Shown here one piece after another: positions 1 to 7,809 of a stretch of 64,000 bases of DNA. The stretch comes from UBA7887 sp964408735 (GTDB lineage: Bacteria; Pseudomonadota; Alphaproteobacteria; UBA7887): positions 7,815 to 71,814 of the forward strand of contig CAYPAX010000007.1 of assembly GCA_964408735.1 (NCBI GenBank), read 5' to 3'. Both the position numbers and the translations under genes were made by a program. Positions within the stretch are counted from its first letter, which is position 1. Each line of letters opens with the position of its first letter. The notes under the pieces are model-generated. The model was given only the letters and a program-made list of their open reading frames with translations, was not told where the DNA came from and ran no database searches.

Positions 1-37
1 CCGCGACAGACGAGTATCGGCAAGAGAGTGATAACGG

Positions 38-616
38 ATGGTGGATTCTGACAAGAGCACGGATAAGGCTGGATCGGGCTATCACATAGAGCAGGGGCGG
101 ATCGGGGACCTGGTCGGCGAGGTCATGACCCTGTTCGCCTCGATGCAGTCGTTTCGCCGGGGATTGGCGTCGATTCGCCATCCCAAGCAGGAAGAAGACC
201 GCTTCGATACCATCGCCGACCAGCTCGACGCCATCATCGCCGCCACTGAGGAAGCCACCAATGTCATCATGGATGCGGTCGAGCGCATCTCGGACATGAT
301 CATCGAGCGCCGTAGCGAGCTTGACGGTGCGGGCTTGAGCGAGTGGGCCGACGGCATCGACACCGAGTTCCAGAAGGTCTTCGAGGCCTGCTCGTTCCAG
401 GACATCACCGGCCAGCGCATCGGCAAGGTGGTGGAAGAGCTCAAGTTCATGAACGACAAGCTCGCCTCCATGGTCGAGATCTGGGGTCCGGAGGCGCTGT
501 CTGCGGAGCCTCTGGCAGACAAAAAGAAAGACGTGCCCGAGGGCGAGGTCCTGGAGGGCCCGGCCCTCGAAGGCAAGGGCGTCAGCCAGGGCGATATCGA
601 CAAGCTGTTCGACTGA
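38..616 (+). CDS. cheZ: Protein phosphatase CheZ
   Basis: A 192-aa, mostly helical protein that would dephosphorylate CheY-P in the cytoplasm and so reset the flagellar switch. The diagnostic active-site helix is visible at residues 121-130 (QDITGQRIGK): D122 and Q126 correspond to the Asp and Gln that position the attacking water in enteric CheZ. The C-terminus SQGDIDKLFD resembles the detached CheY-binding tail. The protein is shorter than enteric CheZ (about 214 aa), as is usual in alphaproteobacteria. The ATG follows a weak purine-rich stretch (caagagag). Any cheY partner would lie left of the window. Confidence 0.9.
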   Translation: MVDSDKSTDKAGSGYHIEQGRIGDLVGEVMTLFASMQSFRRGLASIRHPKQEEDRFDTIADQLDAIIAATEEATNVIMDAVERISDMIIERRSELDGAGLSEWADGIDTEFQKVFEACSFQDITGQRIGKVVEELKFMNDKLASMVEIWGPEALSAEPLADKKKDVPEGEVLEGPALEGKGVSQGDIDKLFD

Positions 617-628
617 CGGCGCACACAG

Positions 629-794
629 ACGGTGACAGTTACCTATTATTTCGGTATTTATCGTTTATTTTCAAAATATTGCGGAGACTTTGGCCTGAGC
701 CTGTTGTGGCAAGGATCGACCGAGCTCGATCGAAAGACTCGTAACACATTGATATCAACCGAAAAGATTCTGAGTAATAGGTAACTGTCACCGT
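629..794. repeat. MITE/REP-like element with 20-bp perfect terminal inverted repeats
   Basis: The arms at 629-648 and 775-794 are exact reverse complements (left arm begins acggtgacagttacc). Inside, tttcggt near 650 and accgaaa near 758 extend the pairing. The element fills nearly the whole gap between the convergent cheZ and isovaleryl-CoA dehydrogenase genes and ends 3 bp short of the latter's stop codon. It is AT-richer than its surroundings. The ggtgacagttacct core is, from memory, like those mobilised by REP-associated (Y1) transposases; none is encoded here. It could also act as a bidirectional terminator. Confidence 0.75.
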
Positions 795-797
795 TTG

Positions 798-1970
798 TTA
801 GGCGGTTTCGTCGAACAGTTCGCGGCCGATCAGCATGCGCCGGATCTCGCTGGTGCCGGCGCCGATCTCGTAGAGCTTGGCGTCGCGCAGCAGCCGCCCG
901 GTCGGGCTTTCGCTGATATAGCCGGTGCCACCCAGGGCCTGGATCGCCTCCAGCGCCATCCAGGTCGCCTTTTCCGCCGCATAGAGGATGACGCCAGCGG
1001 AATCCTTGCGCGTGGTCTCGCCGCGGTCGCAGGCCTTGGCGACAGAATAGGCGTAGGCCTTGCAGGCGTTCATGGTGGTGTACATGTCGGCGAGCTTGCC
1101 CTGCATGAGCTGGAAAGTGCCGATGGGCCGGCCGAACTGCTCGCGCTGGTGCACATAGGGCACGACGATATCCATGCAGGCCTGCATGATGCCGAGCGGC
1201 CCGCCGGCCAGCACCGTGCGCTCGTGGTCGAGGCCGCTCATCAGCACCGCGACGCCGCCGCCGACCTCGCCGAGCACGTTCTCTTCCGGCACTTCGCAGT
1301 CCTCGAACACCAGCTCGCAGGTGTTGGAGCCGCGCATGCCGAGCTTGTCGAGCTTCTGGGCGGTGGAAAACCCGGCGAAATCCTTCTCGATGAGGAACGC
1401 CGTGATGCCGCGGCTGCCGGCCTCCGGGTCGGTCTTGGCATAGACCACGAGGGTATCGGCGTTGGGCCCGTTGGTGATCCACATCTTGTTGCCGTTGAGG
1501 ATGTAGCGCTCGCCACGTTTCTCGGCGCGCAGCTTCATGCCGACGACATCGGACCCGGCGCCGGGCTCGCTCATGGCCAGGGCGCCGACATGCTCGCCCG
1601 AGATCAGCTTCGGCAGGTAGCGCGCCTTTTGTTCGGGCGTGGCGTTGCGGTTGATCTGGTTGACGCAGAGATTGGCGTGGGCGCCGTAGGACAGCCCGAC
1701 CGAGGCCGAGCCGCGGCTGATCTCCTCGATCGCCACCACCTGCTCGATATAGCCCATGCCGGCGCCGCCATAGGCCTCGTCGGCGGTGATGCCGAGCAGT
1801 CCGAGATCGCCGAGCTTGCGCCAGAGGTCGCCGGGGAAATCGTTGCTCTCGTCGATGGCCTCGGCCCGCGGCGCGATCTCGTCGGCGGTGAAATTGGTCA
1901 CCGACTCCCGCAACATGTCCACGGTCTCGCCGAGATCGAAGTCGAGGGTCGGGTAGCGGTTGGGAATCAT
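798..1970 (-). CDS. ivd: Isovaleryl-CoA dehydrogenase
   Basis: A 390-aa FAD acyl-CoA dehydrogenase that oxidises isovaleryl-CoA to 3-methylcrotonyl-CoA in leucine catabolism, passing electrons to ETF. It has the family signatures AMSEPGAGSD (residues 132-141) and WITNG (164-168). The catalytic base is E250 in GLDHERTVLAGGPLG, the internal position typical of isovaleryl-CoA dehydrogenases. The C-terminal LYEIGAGTSEIRRMLIGREL is characteristic of this subfamily. The start at MIPNRYP fits the family length; the open frame continues upstream without homology. No other leucine-degradation gene is adjacent. Confidence 0.93.
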   Translation of the reverse strand: MIPNRYPTLDFDLGETVDMLRESVTNFTADEIAPRAEAIDESNDFPGDLWRKLGDLGLLGITADEAYGGAGMGYIEQVVAIEEISRGSASVGLSYGAHANLCVNQINRNATPEQKARYLPKLISGEHVGALAMSEPGAGSDVVGMKLRAEKRGERYILNGNKMWITNGPNADTLVVYAKTDPEAGSRGITAFLIEKDFAGFSTAQKLDKLGMRGSNTCELVFEDCEVPEENVLGEVGGGVAVLMSGLDHERTVLAGGPLGIMQACMDIVVPYVHQREQFGRPIGTFQLMQGKLADMYTTMNACKAYAYSVAKACDRGETTRKDSAGVILYAAEKATWMALEAIQALGGTGYISESPTGRLLRDAKLYEIGAGTSEIRRMLIGRELFDETA

Positions 1971-2060
1971 GGGGTCCTCAGAGGCTTTGCCAACGTTGCG
2001 CCATGCTACGGCTCGAATTGTCTTCGGTCGAGCCGATTTCACATATGCTATCCTCGCGCC

Positions 2061-3029
2061 ATGAGCACGGCAGGCGAAGAGTTTCGCGATGACGGGCGCC
2101 GGCTGCGGGGGTTGGCGGCGGCTGACGTCAAGCGGCTGAGCACGCTCGATGGGGGCAGGGCGACGCTGGCGGTGGCGGAGACCTGGGCGGTGATTGGGCT
2201 GGCCGCGGCGGCGGCGATCGCCTGGTGGAACCCGCTGACGGTGATCCTGGCCATCCTGGTCATCGGCAGCCGCCAGCATGCGCTTTTCGTGCTGGCCCAC
2301 GACGCGGCGCACTACCGGCTATATGGCGCCCGCTGGCTCAACGATCTGGTCGGCGGGCTGTGCGGCGCGGCGGGTGGCATATCGATGCGGACCTACCGGG
2401 TGATCCACCGCCTGCACCACAATCATCTCTACGGTGCTGAGGATCCGGACGTGGCGCTGGCCGGCGGCTATCCGCGCGGGCGGACCTATCTCGTTCGCAA
2501 GCTGCTCACCGACCTTTGTGGCCTGACGGCGCACAAGACCTACGCCTATTTCTTCGGCCATCCGGCGCTCAACGATGCCCGCGGCGAGGCCATCAAGCCC
2601 CTCGACGATACCGCGCCACGCCTGCGCCAAGCCGCCCGGCGCGACCGGGTGTTCGTCATAGTGCTGCAGGCCGGGCTGCTCGCGGCGGCGATCGCGACGG
2701 GCTGGTGGCTGGAATATCTGCTGCTCTGGCTGCTGCCTGCGGCGACGCTGCTACAAGCCTTGCTGCGCCTGCGGGCGGTCCTGGAGCACGGGGCGGTGCG
2801 CGATTTCGACTCGGCGCTGACCGCGGCGCGCACCAATACCGCCTCAGCCGTGGTGCTCTGGCTGCTCTTTCCGCACCACGTCAACTACCACATCGAGCAT
2901 CATCTCTACCCGGCCATCCCCCACTACCATCTGGCCGAGGCGCATGCCCTGCTGGGACAGAGCGGTGCACTCACGGATGCAGAGGTGTCGCCGGTCGGCC
3001 AAAGCCTCGTCCGTGTGTTAGGCGCGTAG
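2061..3029 (+). CDS. Fatty acid desaturase family protein
   Basis: A 322-aa integral membrane di-iron desaturase or hydroxylase. Three histidine boxes are clear: HDAAH (80-84), HRLHH (116-120) and HIEHH (277-281). Hydrophobic segments lie around residues 43-70 and 205-235. The spacing fits the membrane-bound desaturase superfamily; the substrate (acyl lipid, carotenoid or other) cannot be read from sequence. The ATG at 2061 gives the natural length, although the frame is open far upstream as antisense to the dehydrogenase. Its last 12 bases overlap the end of the convergent dienelactone hydrolase gene. Confidence 0.85.
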   Translation: MSTAGEEFRDDGRRLRGLAAADVKRLSTLDGGRATLAVAETWAVIGLAAAAAIAWWNPLTVILAILVIGSRQHALFVLAHDAAHYRLYGARWLNDLVGGLCGAAGGISMRTYRVIHRLHHNHLYGAEDPDVALAGGYPRGRTYLVRKLLTDLCGLTAHKTYAYFFGHPALNDARGEAIKPLDDTAPRLRQAARRDRVFVIVLQAGLLAAAIATGWWLEYLLLWLLPAATLLQALLRLRAVLEHGAVRDFDSALTAARTNTASAVVLWLLFPHHVNYHIEHHLYPAIPHYHLAEAHALLGQSGALTDAEVSPVGQSLVRVLGA

Positions 3030-3767
3030 GCCGCGATCGAACAGGGCCAGCATGCGCTGCCAGTGACGCTCGCCGGCCGGCTTGTTGTAGACCGGGCGCT
3101 GGGGAAAGGCGAAGCCGTGCTCGGTGCCGGGATAGACCTCGATGCGGTGGTTGGTCCCCGCCGCCTCGAAAATGCCCGGCATGCGGTCCAATAGCTCCTG
3201 GGGCACGTAGGGATCGTCGGCGGCGAAGCCGAGATAGAGCTCGCCCTTGATGCGGTCGGCCTTGAGGTGGGGCGAATCCGCTTTGTCTGTGACGATACCG
3301 ACGCCGTAGAACGAAGCGATGGCGGCGAAGTCGTCCGCATACGCTGCTGCGACCGAGACCACGTACTGCCCGCTCATGCAATAGCCGACGCAGCCGATAC
3401 CGCCGGCCGCCGCGGCCTCGGCGCTGCGGATATGCGCCAGCATGGGCCTGGTATCGGCGACCACGCGGGCATTGCCGAGGGTGTTCATGACATCGAACAT
3501 CTTCTGGCGCTCGTCGTCGTCGCTGCGGATGCGCGCCAGGTCGAAGCCATAGGCGCCCTCGCGGCCATTGCGGTAGTACATGTTCGGCAGCACCACGAAA
3601 TAGCCCACCGTCGCGATGCGCCGCGCCATGTCGCGCAGCTCCTCGCGGATGCCGGGCGCATCCATGTACAGGATTACCGCCGGATGCGGCCCGTCCTCGT
3701 CGGGATGGCAGACGAAGCAATCCATGGTGCCGTCGGCGGTCTCCAGCTCGGTCTCGTATTCGTACAT
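3018..3767 (-). CDS. Dienelactone hydrolase family protein
   Basis: A 249-aa alpha/beta-hydrolase. The nucleophile is C130 in GYCMSG, the cysteine elbow typical of dienelactone hydrolases, with an acid at D184/D185 (FAADDPYVP) and H217 in GTEHGFAFP completing the triad. Classical members open 4-carboxymethylenebutenolide in chlorocatechol degradation, but many homologues act on other esters or lactones. No ortho-cleavage genes are nearby, so the substrate is open. A strong ggaggagaggg site precedes the ATG. The gene is convergent with the desaturase gene and overlaps it by 12 bp. Confidence 0.85.
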   Translation of the reverse strand: MYEYETELETADGTMDCFVCHPDEDGPHPAVILYMDAPGIREELRDMARRIATVGYFVVLPNMYYRNGREGAYGFDLARIRSDDDERQKMFDVMNTLGNARVVADTRPMLAHIRSAEAAAAGGIGCVGYCMSGQYVVSVAAAYADDFAAIASFYGVGIVTDKADSPHLKADRIKGELYLGFAADDPYVPQELLDRMPGIFEAAGTNHRIEVYPGTEHGFAFPQRPVYNKPAGERHWQRMLALFDRGLRA

Positions 3768-3937
3768 GTCCCTCTCCTCCCTGATTGGTCTGCGATAGCA
3801 TGTCCTGCGCGCGGGCTCCAGCCGGCGTGCGTGCGGCAGTTTCGTTTGCCCACGGCGTGGCGGTCCGCTATGTCAGATAGAGCCGGCGCCGTAAGAGCGG
3901 CCGCCTTGACAGAGAATTTCCGGGGAGGAAATCGACT

Positions 3938-4600
3938 ATGACCAAGATCTTCGGGCCGCAACAGCGCGCCATGCAGGACAAGTTCGACACCCGCCGCGTT
4001 GCCGATTTCATCGCCGGCGGCTTTATCGTCGACGAGATCAGCGAGGCCGACCAGGCCTTCATCGAGAGCCGCGACATGTTCTGGATGGCGACGATCGGCG
4101 AGGACGGCGCGCCGACGGTCTCCTATAAGGGCGGCGACGCCGGATTCCTCAAAGTGCTCGACAACAAGACCATCGCCTTCCCGAGCTATGACGGCAACGG
4201 CATGTTCTATTCGATGGGCAATATCGCCACCAGCGCCAAGATCGGCATGCTGTTCATCGACTTCGAGAATCCCATTCGCCTGCGCGTCCAGGGCACGGCG
4301 ACGGTGTCCGACAACGACCCCCTGCTGAGCGAGTTCAAGGAAGCGCAGATGGTGGTGCGGGTCACGGTCGACGGCATGTGGCCCAACTGCCCGCGCTATG
4401 TCCATCGCATGCAGAAAGTCACGCCGTCGCGCTATGTGCCGCGCGAGGGTGCGGATACGCCGCTGGCCGGCTGGAAGCGCATCGACATCGCGCAGGAAGT
4501 CTTGCCCGCCGCCGACCAGGGCCGGGCCGAGGCCGAAGGCGGCCAAATCACCGTCGAGGATTGGTTCGGCAAGGTCGCGACCGGCGACCCCGAAGCCTGA
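3938..4600 (+). CDS. Pyridoxamine 5'-phosphate oxidase-like flavin-binding protein
   Basis: A 220-aa protein with the split-barrel fold signature of the PNPOx/FMN-binding family: DMFWMATIGEDGAPTVSYKG at residues 46-65, then FPSYDGNGMFYSMGNI and the IRLRVQGTATVSDNDPL strand. Relatives bind FMN or F420 and reduce varied substrates; the exact role is unknown. The start is supported by ggggagga ahead of the ATG. It precedes the ketopantoate reductase-like gene by 53 bp, a gap occupied by a strong hairpin. Confidence 0.75.
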   Translation: MTKIFGPQQRAMQDKFDTRRVADFIAGGFIVDEISEADQAFIESRDMFWMATIGEDGAPTVSYKGGDAGFLKVLDNKTIAFPSYDGNGMFYSMGNIATSAKIGMLFIDFENPIRLRVQGTATVSDNDPLLSEFKEAQMVVRVTVDGMWPNCPRYVHRMQKVTPSRYVPREGADTPLAGWKRIDIAQEVLPAADQGRAEAEGGQITVEDWFGKVATGDPEA

Positions 4601-4607
4601 CCGAGGT

Positions 4608-4640
4608 CCTGCCGTCCCCGCGTCTTGCGGGGACGGCAGG
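4608..4640 (+). terminator. Perfect 14-bp GC-rich hairpin between two co-directional genes
   Basis: cctgccgtccccgc at 4608-4621 and its exact reverse complement at 4627-4640 are separated by a 5-nt loop. It begins 8 bp after the PNPOx-like stop codon and ends 13 bp before the next ATG, just ahead of that gene's aaggag site. No T-run follows, so it may be a Rho-assisted or attenuating structure, or a 3'-end stabiliser, rather than a classical terminator. Confidence 0.6.
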
Positions 4641-4653
4641 TCAAGGAGCTCAA

Positions 4654-5580
4654 ATGAAGATCGCAGTGGTAGGCGCCGGCGCCATGGGCTCGGTCTATGC
4701 GGCCCTGTTGGCCAAGGCCGGCAACGAGGTCTGGGCAGTCGACGTCTGGCAGGAGCATATCGAGGCGATTCGCGAGGGCGGCCTGCACATCGAAGGCGCC
4801 AGCGGCGACAACACGGTGGCGGTCAATGCCACCACCGAGGCGGCCGAGGTCGGCACCTGCGATCTGGTGATCCTGGCCACCAAGGCGCGCCATGTCGCGA
4901 ACGCCGCCGAGAGCATCAGGGCCATGCTGGCGCCGGAGGCCTCGGTGCTGACCATCCAGAACGGGCTAGGCAGTGGCGATGCGGCCGCCGCGGCGCTTGG
5001 GCCCGAGCGCGTGAGCATCGGTGTCGCCGGCGGCTTCGGCGCCAAGATGCTCGGCCCCGGCCATGCCCGCCACGAAGGCATGGAGCTGATCCGGCTCGGC
5101 GAGATGGAAGGCCCCGTGACGCCGCGCCTCGCAGCCATTGCCGCCGTTTGGAGCGAGGCCGGCTTCAAGGTCAAATGCTTCGACGACATCCACCAGCTGA
5201 TCTGGGAGAAGCTGATCTGCAACGGCACTTTCAGCGCCGTCTGCACGCTGAGCGGCCTGACCGCGGGCGGCGTGCTCGACGACCCTGACGCCTGGGCCGT
5301 GGCCTCGGCCTGCGCGACGGAGGGCGCGGCGGTGGCACGGGCCAAGGGAATCACCCTCGATTTCGACGATCCGGTGGCCTACGTGCACGCTTTCGGAGCC
5401 AAGATCCGCGGCGGCAGACCGTCCATGTGGCAGGACATGGATGCCGGGCGTCCGGGCGAGATCGACGCCATCAACGGCGCCATCGCCGCCGCCGGCAAGG
5501 CCGCGGGCGTGGCCACCCCGACCCACGATACGCTGACCGCGCTGGTGCGCGCCGCCGAGGTTGCCCGCGGCATTCGGTAA
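4654..5580 (+). CDS. 2-dehydropantoate 2-reductase-like oxidoreductase
   Basis: A 308-aa NAD(P)-dependent enzyme of the ApbA/PanE family. The N-terminal dinucleotide site is GAGAMGS (7-13), followed by VILATKA and TIQNGLG, and the conserved lysine lies in LIWEKLICNGTFSA of the C-terminal helical domain. PanE reduces ketopantoate to pantoate for CoA synthesis, but many paralogues act on other 2-keto acids, so no symbol is given. An aaggag motif precedes the ATG. A small hairpin follows the stop codon. Confidence 0.8.
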   Translation: MKIAVVGAGAMGSVYAALLAKAGNEVWAVDVWQEHIEAIREGGLHIEGASGDNTVAVNATTEAAEVGTCDLVILATKARHVANAAESIRAMLAPEASVLTIQNGLGSGDAAAAALGPERVSIGVAGGFGAKMLGPGHARHEGMELIRLGEMEGPVTPRLAAIAAVWSEAGFKVKCFDDIHQLIWEKLICNGTFSAVCTLSGLTAGGVLDDPDAWAVASACATEGAAVARAKGITLDFDDPVAYVHAFGAKIRGGRPSMWQDMDAGRPGEIDAINGAIAAAGKAAGVATPTHDTLTALVRAAEVARGIR

Positions 5581-6014
5581 GGCCGAGCCAGGCTCGGCAC
5601 ACGCCAAGTCCCGCGCCAGACGGCGCTGCCGTCGCCCGGCTGCAATGGCGAGGCCGTATCGATCTCGGCCTCGCCGGCAAGTCCCGCCAGGCGGCCCGTG
5701 CCGCCGAGCCAGACGGCCCTGCCGCGGCAGCGGTCGGCGACGGTGCGGCAGTGCCACTCGGCAACGGCGGTGTCGCGCTCCGGCGTAGCGAACAGGCAAC
5801 GGCCGCGCATCGCCTCGCCGCGCCCTTCGAACTCGCAGACGACCTCCGCTTCGGCAAAGCGGGCGTCCGAGCCTTCGCTGACCAGGCCCGACCAGGTGCC
5901 ATGGAACTGCGCCTCCTCGACGGTGACTTCCGGCGCGCCCGCGAAGGCGATGCGCAGCTCGTCGGCTGCCATGGCAGGGCAAGCGAGGAGCAGCCCTATC
6001 GCGCACAAAGACAT
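5379..6014 (-). CDS. Putative secreted protein, 3' end antisense to its neighbour
   Basis: Starting at the ATG at 6014 gives about 211 aa. Residues 1-17 form a plausible Sec signal peptide (SLCAIGLLLACPAMA followed by ADE). The next 130 residues (HGTWSGLVSEGSD, WHCRTVADRCRGRAVWLGG) read like a small exported beta-rich domain with paired cysteines; no family is recognised. The last 65 or so codons are antisense to the oxidoreductase gene and rich in Ala, Ser, Pro and Arg, like shadow translation. The native stop may have been lost by frameshift near 5580-5620. Confidence 0.45.
   Translation of the reverse strand: MSLCAIGLLLACPAMAADELRIAFAGAPEVTVEEAQFHGTWSGLVSEGSDARFAEAEVVCEFEGRGEAMRGRCLFATPERDTAVAEWHCRTVADRCRGRAVWLGGTGRLAGLAGEAEIDTASPLQPGDGSAVWRGTWRVPSLARPYRMPRATSAARTSAVSVSWVGVATPAALPAAAMAPLMASISPGRPASMSCHMDGLPPRILAPKACT
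5582..5598. terminator. Short hairpin between convergent genes
   Basis: gccgagcc-a-ggctcggc is a near-continuous palindrome 1 bp after the oxidoreductase stop codon. It could terminate transcription from either side, but no T-tract is present. Confidence 0.4.
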
Positions 6015-6090
6015 CGTGCCGCATTGCGGCAACAGCGAAAATTTGGCATGAGGGGGCGTCGTCTCCGCCCTTCCTCCGGTGCACTCCGTC

Positions 6091-7809
6091 ATGCTCATCC
6101 TCGGCGTTCATTCCGGCCACCACGATGCCGTGGCGGTCCTCTTCGAGGACTATGCCATGCGCGCGGCCATTCAGCTCGAACGCCTGACCCGGCGCAAGAT
6201 CGATGGCGGGCGCATTCCCGACGAGGCGATCGATGCCTGCCTCGAATCGGTTGGTGCACGCCGCGCCGATGTTGATGCGGTGGTGCTCGGCCGGGCGGTC
6301 TTTCCCTGGCGCCATTTCCGCCACTTCAGCGGCGGCCGCTGGGTCGAGGGCAAAGTGCGCCAGGCGATTGGCAAGGAAAAGCACAAGAGCATGGAGCGCG
6401 AGCTGATCCGCGCTGGCACCTCGGATGCCTTGGCGCTGTTCGATGCCGGGCGCTTCAAGGCCGAGCAGGGCTTGCGCGCCGAAATCCCGCTCAGCTTCTA
6501 CAATCACCATCTGGCGCATGCCTTGCCCTGCCTGTTCCACACCGAGTGGGACGAGGCCCTGCTCTGTACCGCCGACGGCGGCGGCGACAACGTGCAATAC
6601 AGCCATCGCATCTTTCGTGACGGTGCCATCGAGACCCTGCATGGCGGCGAGGACGGTCTTCTCGCACCGTTGCGGATCGATAGTTTAGGCCTAGCCTATG
6701 GCTATGCCACCCAGGCGCTCGGCTACCGCATGAACCGGCACGAAGGCAAGCTGACCGGCCTTGCCGCCTTCGGCGAGCCGACGCTGTACAAGCCGTTAGC
6801 CGAGCACTTCTCTGTCGATGACCAAGGCCGTATCGACAGCGATTTCGAGAGCTACACGGCGATGCGCAAATGCGTCTTCGCCCTGGCGGAGGGCGCCAAG
6901 CCGGCCGATGTCGCGGCCTCGGTGCAAACCTTGCTGGAAGAGTGCATGCTGACCTCGGTGCGGCGCCTGCTGGCGCGCCAACCTGTGCGCAATCTGGGTC
7001 TTGCCGGCGGCGTCTTCGGCAATGTGCGGCTCAACCAACGCCTGGCCGAGGAGACCGGTGTCGACGAGGTCTTCGTCTACCCTGCCATGAGCGATGCCGG
7101 CCTGGCGGCGGGCGGCGTGCTCGATTTCCTGCTTGCCCGCGACGGGATGGCGCACTGGCTGGCCAGCCGCCGGCGCCTCGACGCCCTCTATCTCGGTACC
7201 GATTGGGGCGAGGGCGCCGACACTGTCTTTGCAGCGGACGCGCGCATCGAGGCCCTTCCCGGCGCGCCGGTCGAGACAGCGGCGCAACTGCTCGCCGAGG
7301 GTGCTGCCGTTGCCATCTTCACTCATGGCGGCGAATACGGGCCGAGGGCGCTAGGCGCGCGCAGCATCCTGGCGGCGCCGACCGACAGCGCCATCAACGA
7401 CGTTCTCAACGCGCGGCTCGGGCGCACGGAGTTCATGCCTTTCGCGCCCGTGGTCGCGGCGGAGGATGCCAACGATATATTCGAGCTGGGCGACGGCCTC
7501 GCCTATGCCGCCCGCTTCATGACCATCACCTGCGCCGTGCGCCCCGACTGGCGCCAGCGCGTTCCCGCCGTGGTCCATGTCGATGGTACCGCCCGGCCGC
7601 AAGTGATCGAGCGCGCGCCCAACCCGCTCTATTACGATATCCTCGCCGCCTATAAGCGCCTCAGCGGCATTCCGGTGCTGATCAACACCAGCTTCAACGC
7701 CCACGAAGAGCCGATCATCAACACGCCCGAGGAATGTGCCCAGGCGCTGGCCGACGATCGCGTGGATTACGTCGTCAGCGAAGGCGCGGTGTATCGCCGG
7801 ATACGCTAG
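6091..7809 (+). CDS. NodU/CmcH-type carbamoyltransferase
   Basis: A 572-aa carbamoyltransferase. The family transfers a carbamoyl group from carbamoyl phosphate, through an AMP intermediate, to a hydroxyl of a sugar, antibiotic or other small molecule. The N-terminal Kae1-like domain opens LILGVHSGHHDAVAVL and contains YNHHLAHA and CTADGGGDN. The C-terminal YrdC-like domain has GEYGPRALGARSI and FMPFAPVV, then LINTSFNAHEEPI. I prefer the ATG at 6091 because homologues begin right at the first strand; a GTG lies 12 bp upstream. The acceptor substrate is unknown and no glycan or antibiotic cluster surrounds it. Confidence 0.88.
   Translation: MLILGVHSGHHDAVAVLFEDYAMRAAIQLERLTRRKIDGGRIPDEAIDACLESVGARRADVDAVVLGRAVFPWRHFRHFSGGRWVEGKVRQAIGKEKHKSMERELIRAGTSDALALFDAGRFKAEQGLRAEIPLSFYNHHLAHALPCLFHTEWDEALLCTADGGGDNVQYSHRIFRDGAIETLHGGEDGLLAPLRIDSLGLAYGYATQALGYRMNRHEGKLTGLAAFGEPTLYKPLAEHFSVDDQGRIDSDFESYTAMRKCVFALAEGAKPADVAASVQTLLEECMLTSVRRLLARQPVRNLGLAGGVFGNVRLNQRLAEETGVDEVFVYPAMSDAGLAAGGVLDFLLARDGMAHWLASRRRLDALYLGTDWGEGADTVFAADARIEALPGAPVETAAQLLAEGAAVAIFTHGGEYGPRALGARSILAAPTDSAINDVLNARLGRTEFMPFAPVVAAEDANDIFELGDGLAYAARFMTITCAVRPDWRQRVPAVVHVDGTARPQVIERAPNPLYYDILAAYKRLSGIPVLINTSFNAHEEPIINTPEECAQALADDRVDYVVSEGAVYRRIR

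Noticed and set aside
795..2060. Plus-strand open frame fused in front of the desaturase
   Set aside because: It is antisense to isovaleryl-CoA dehydrogenase, with repetitive Ala/Gly/His composition; the desaturase starts naturally at 2061.
3018..3029. Overlapping stop codons of convergent genes (also 7806-7809, 13901-13904, 35746-35759, 37510-37532)
   Set aside because: Short tail-to-tail overlaps are ordinary in compact high-GC genomes.
2971..3801. Alternative minus-strand frame over the dienelactone hydrolase
   Set aside because: Arginine-rich shadow of the real gene at 3018-3767, which has all the catalytic motifs.
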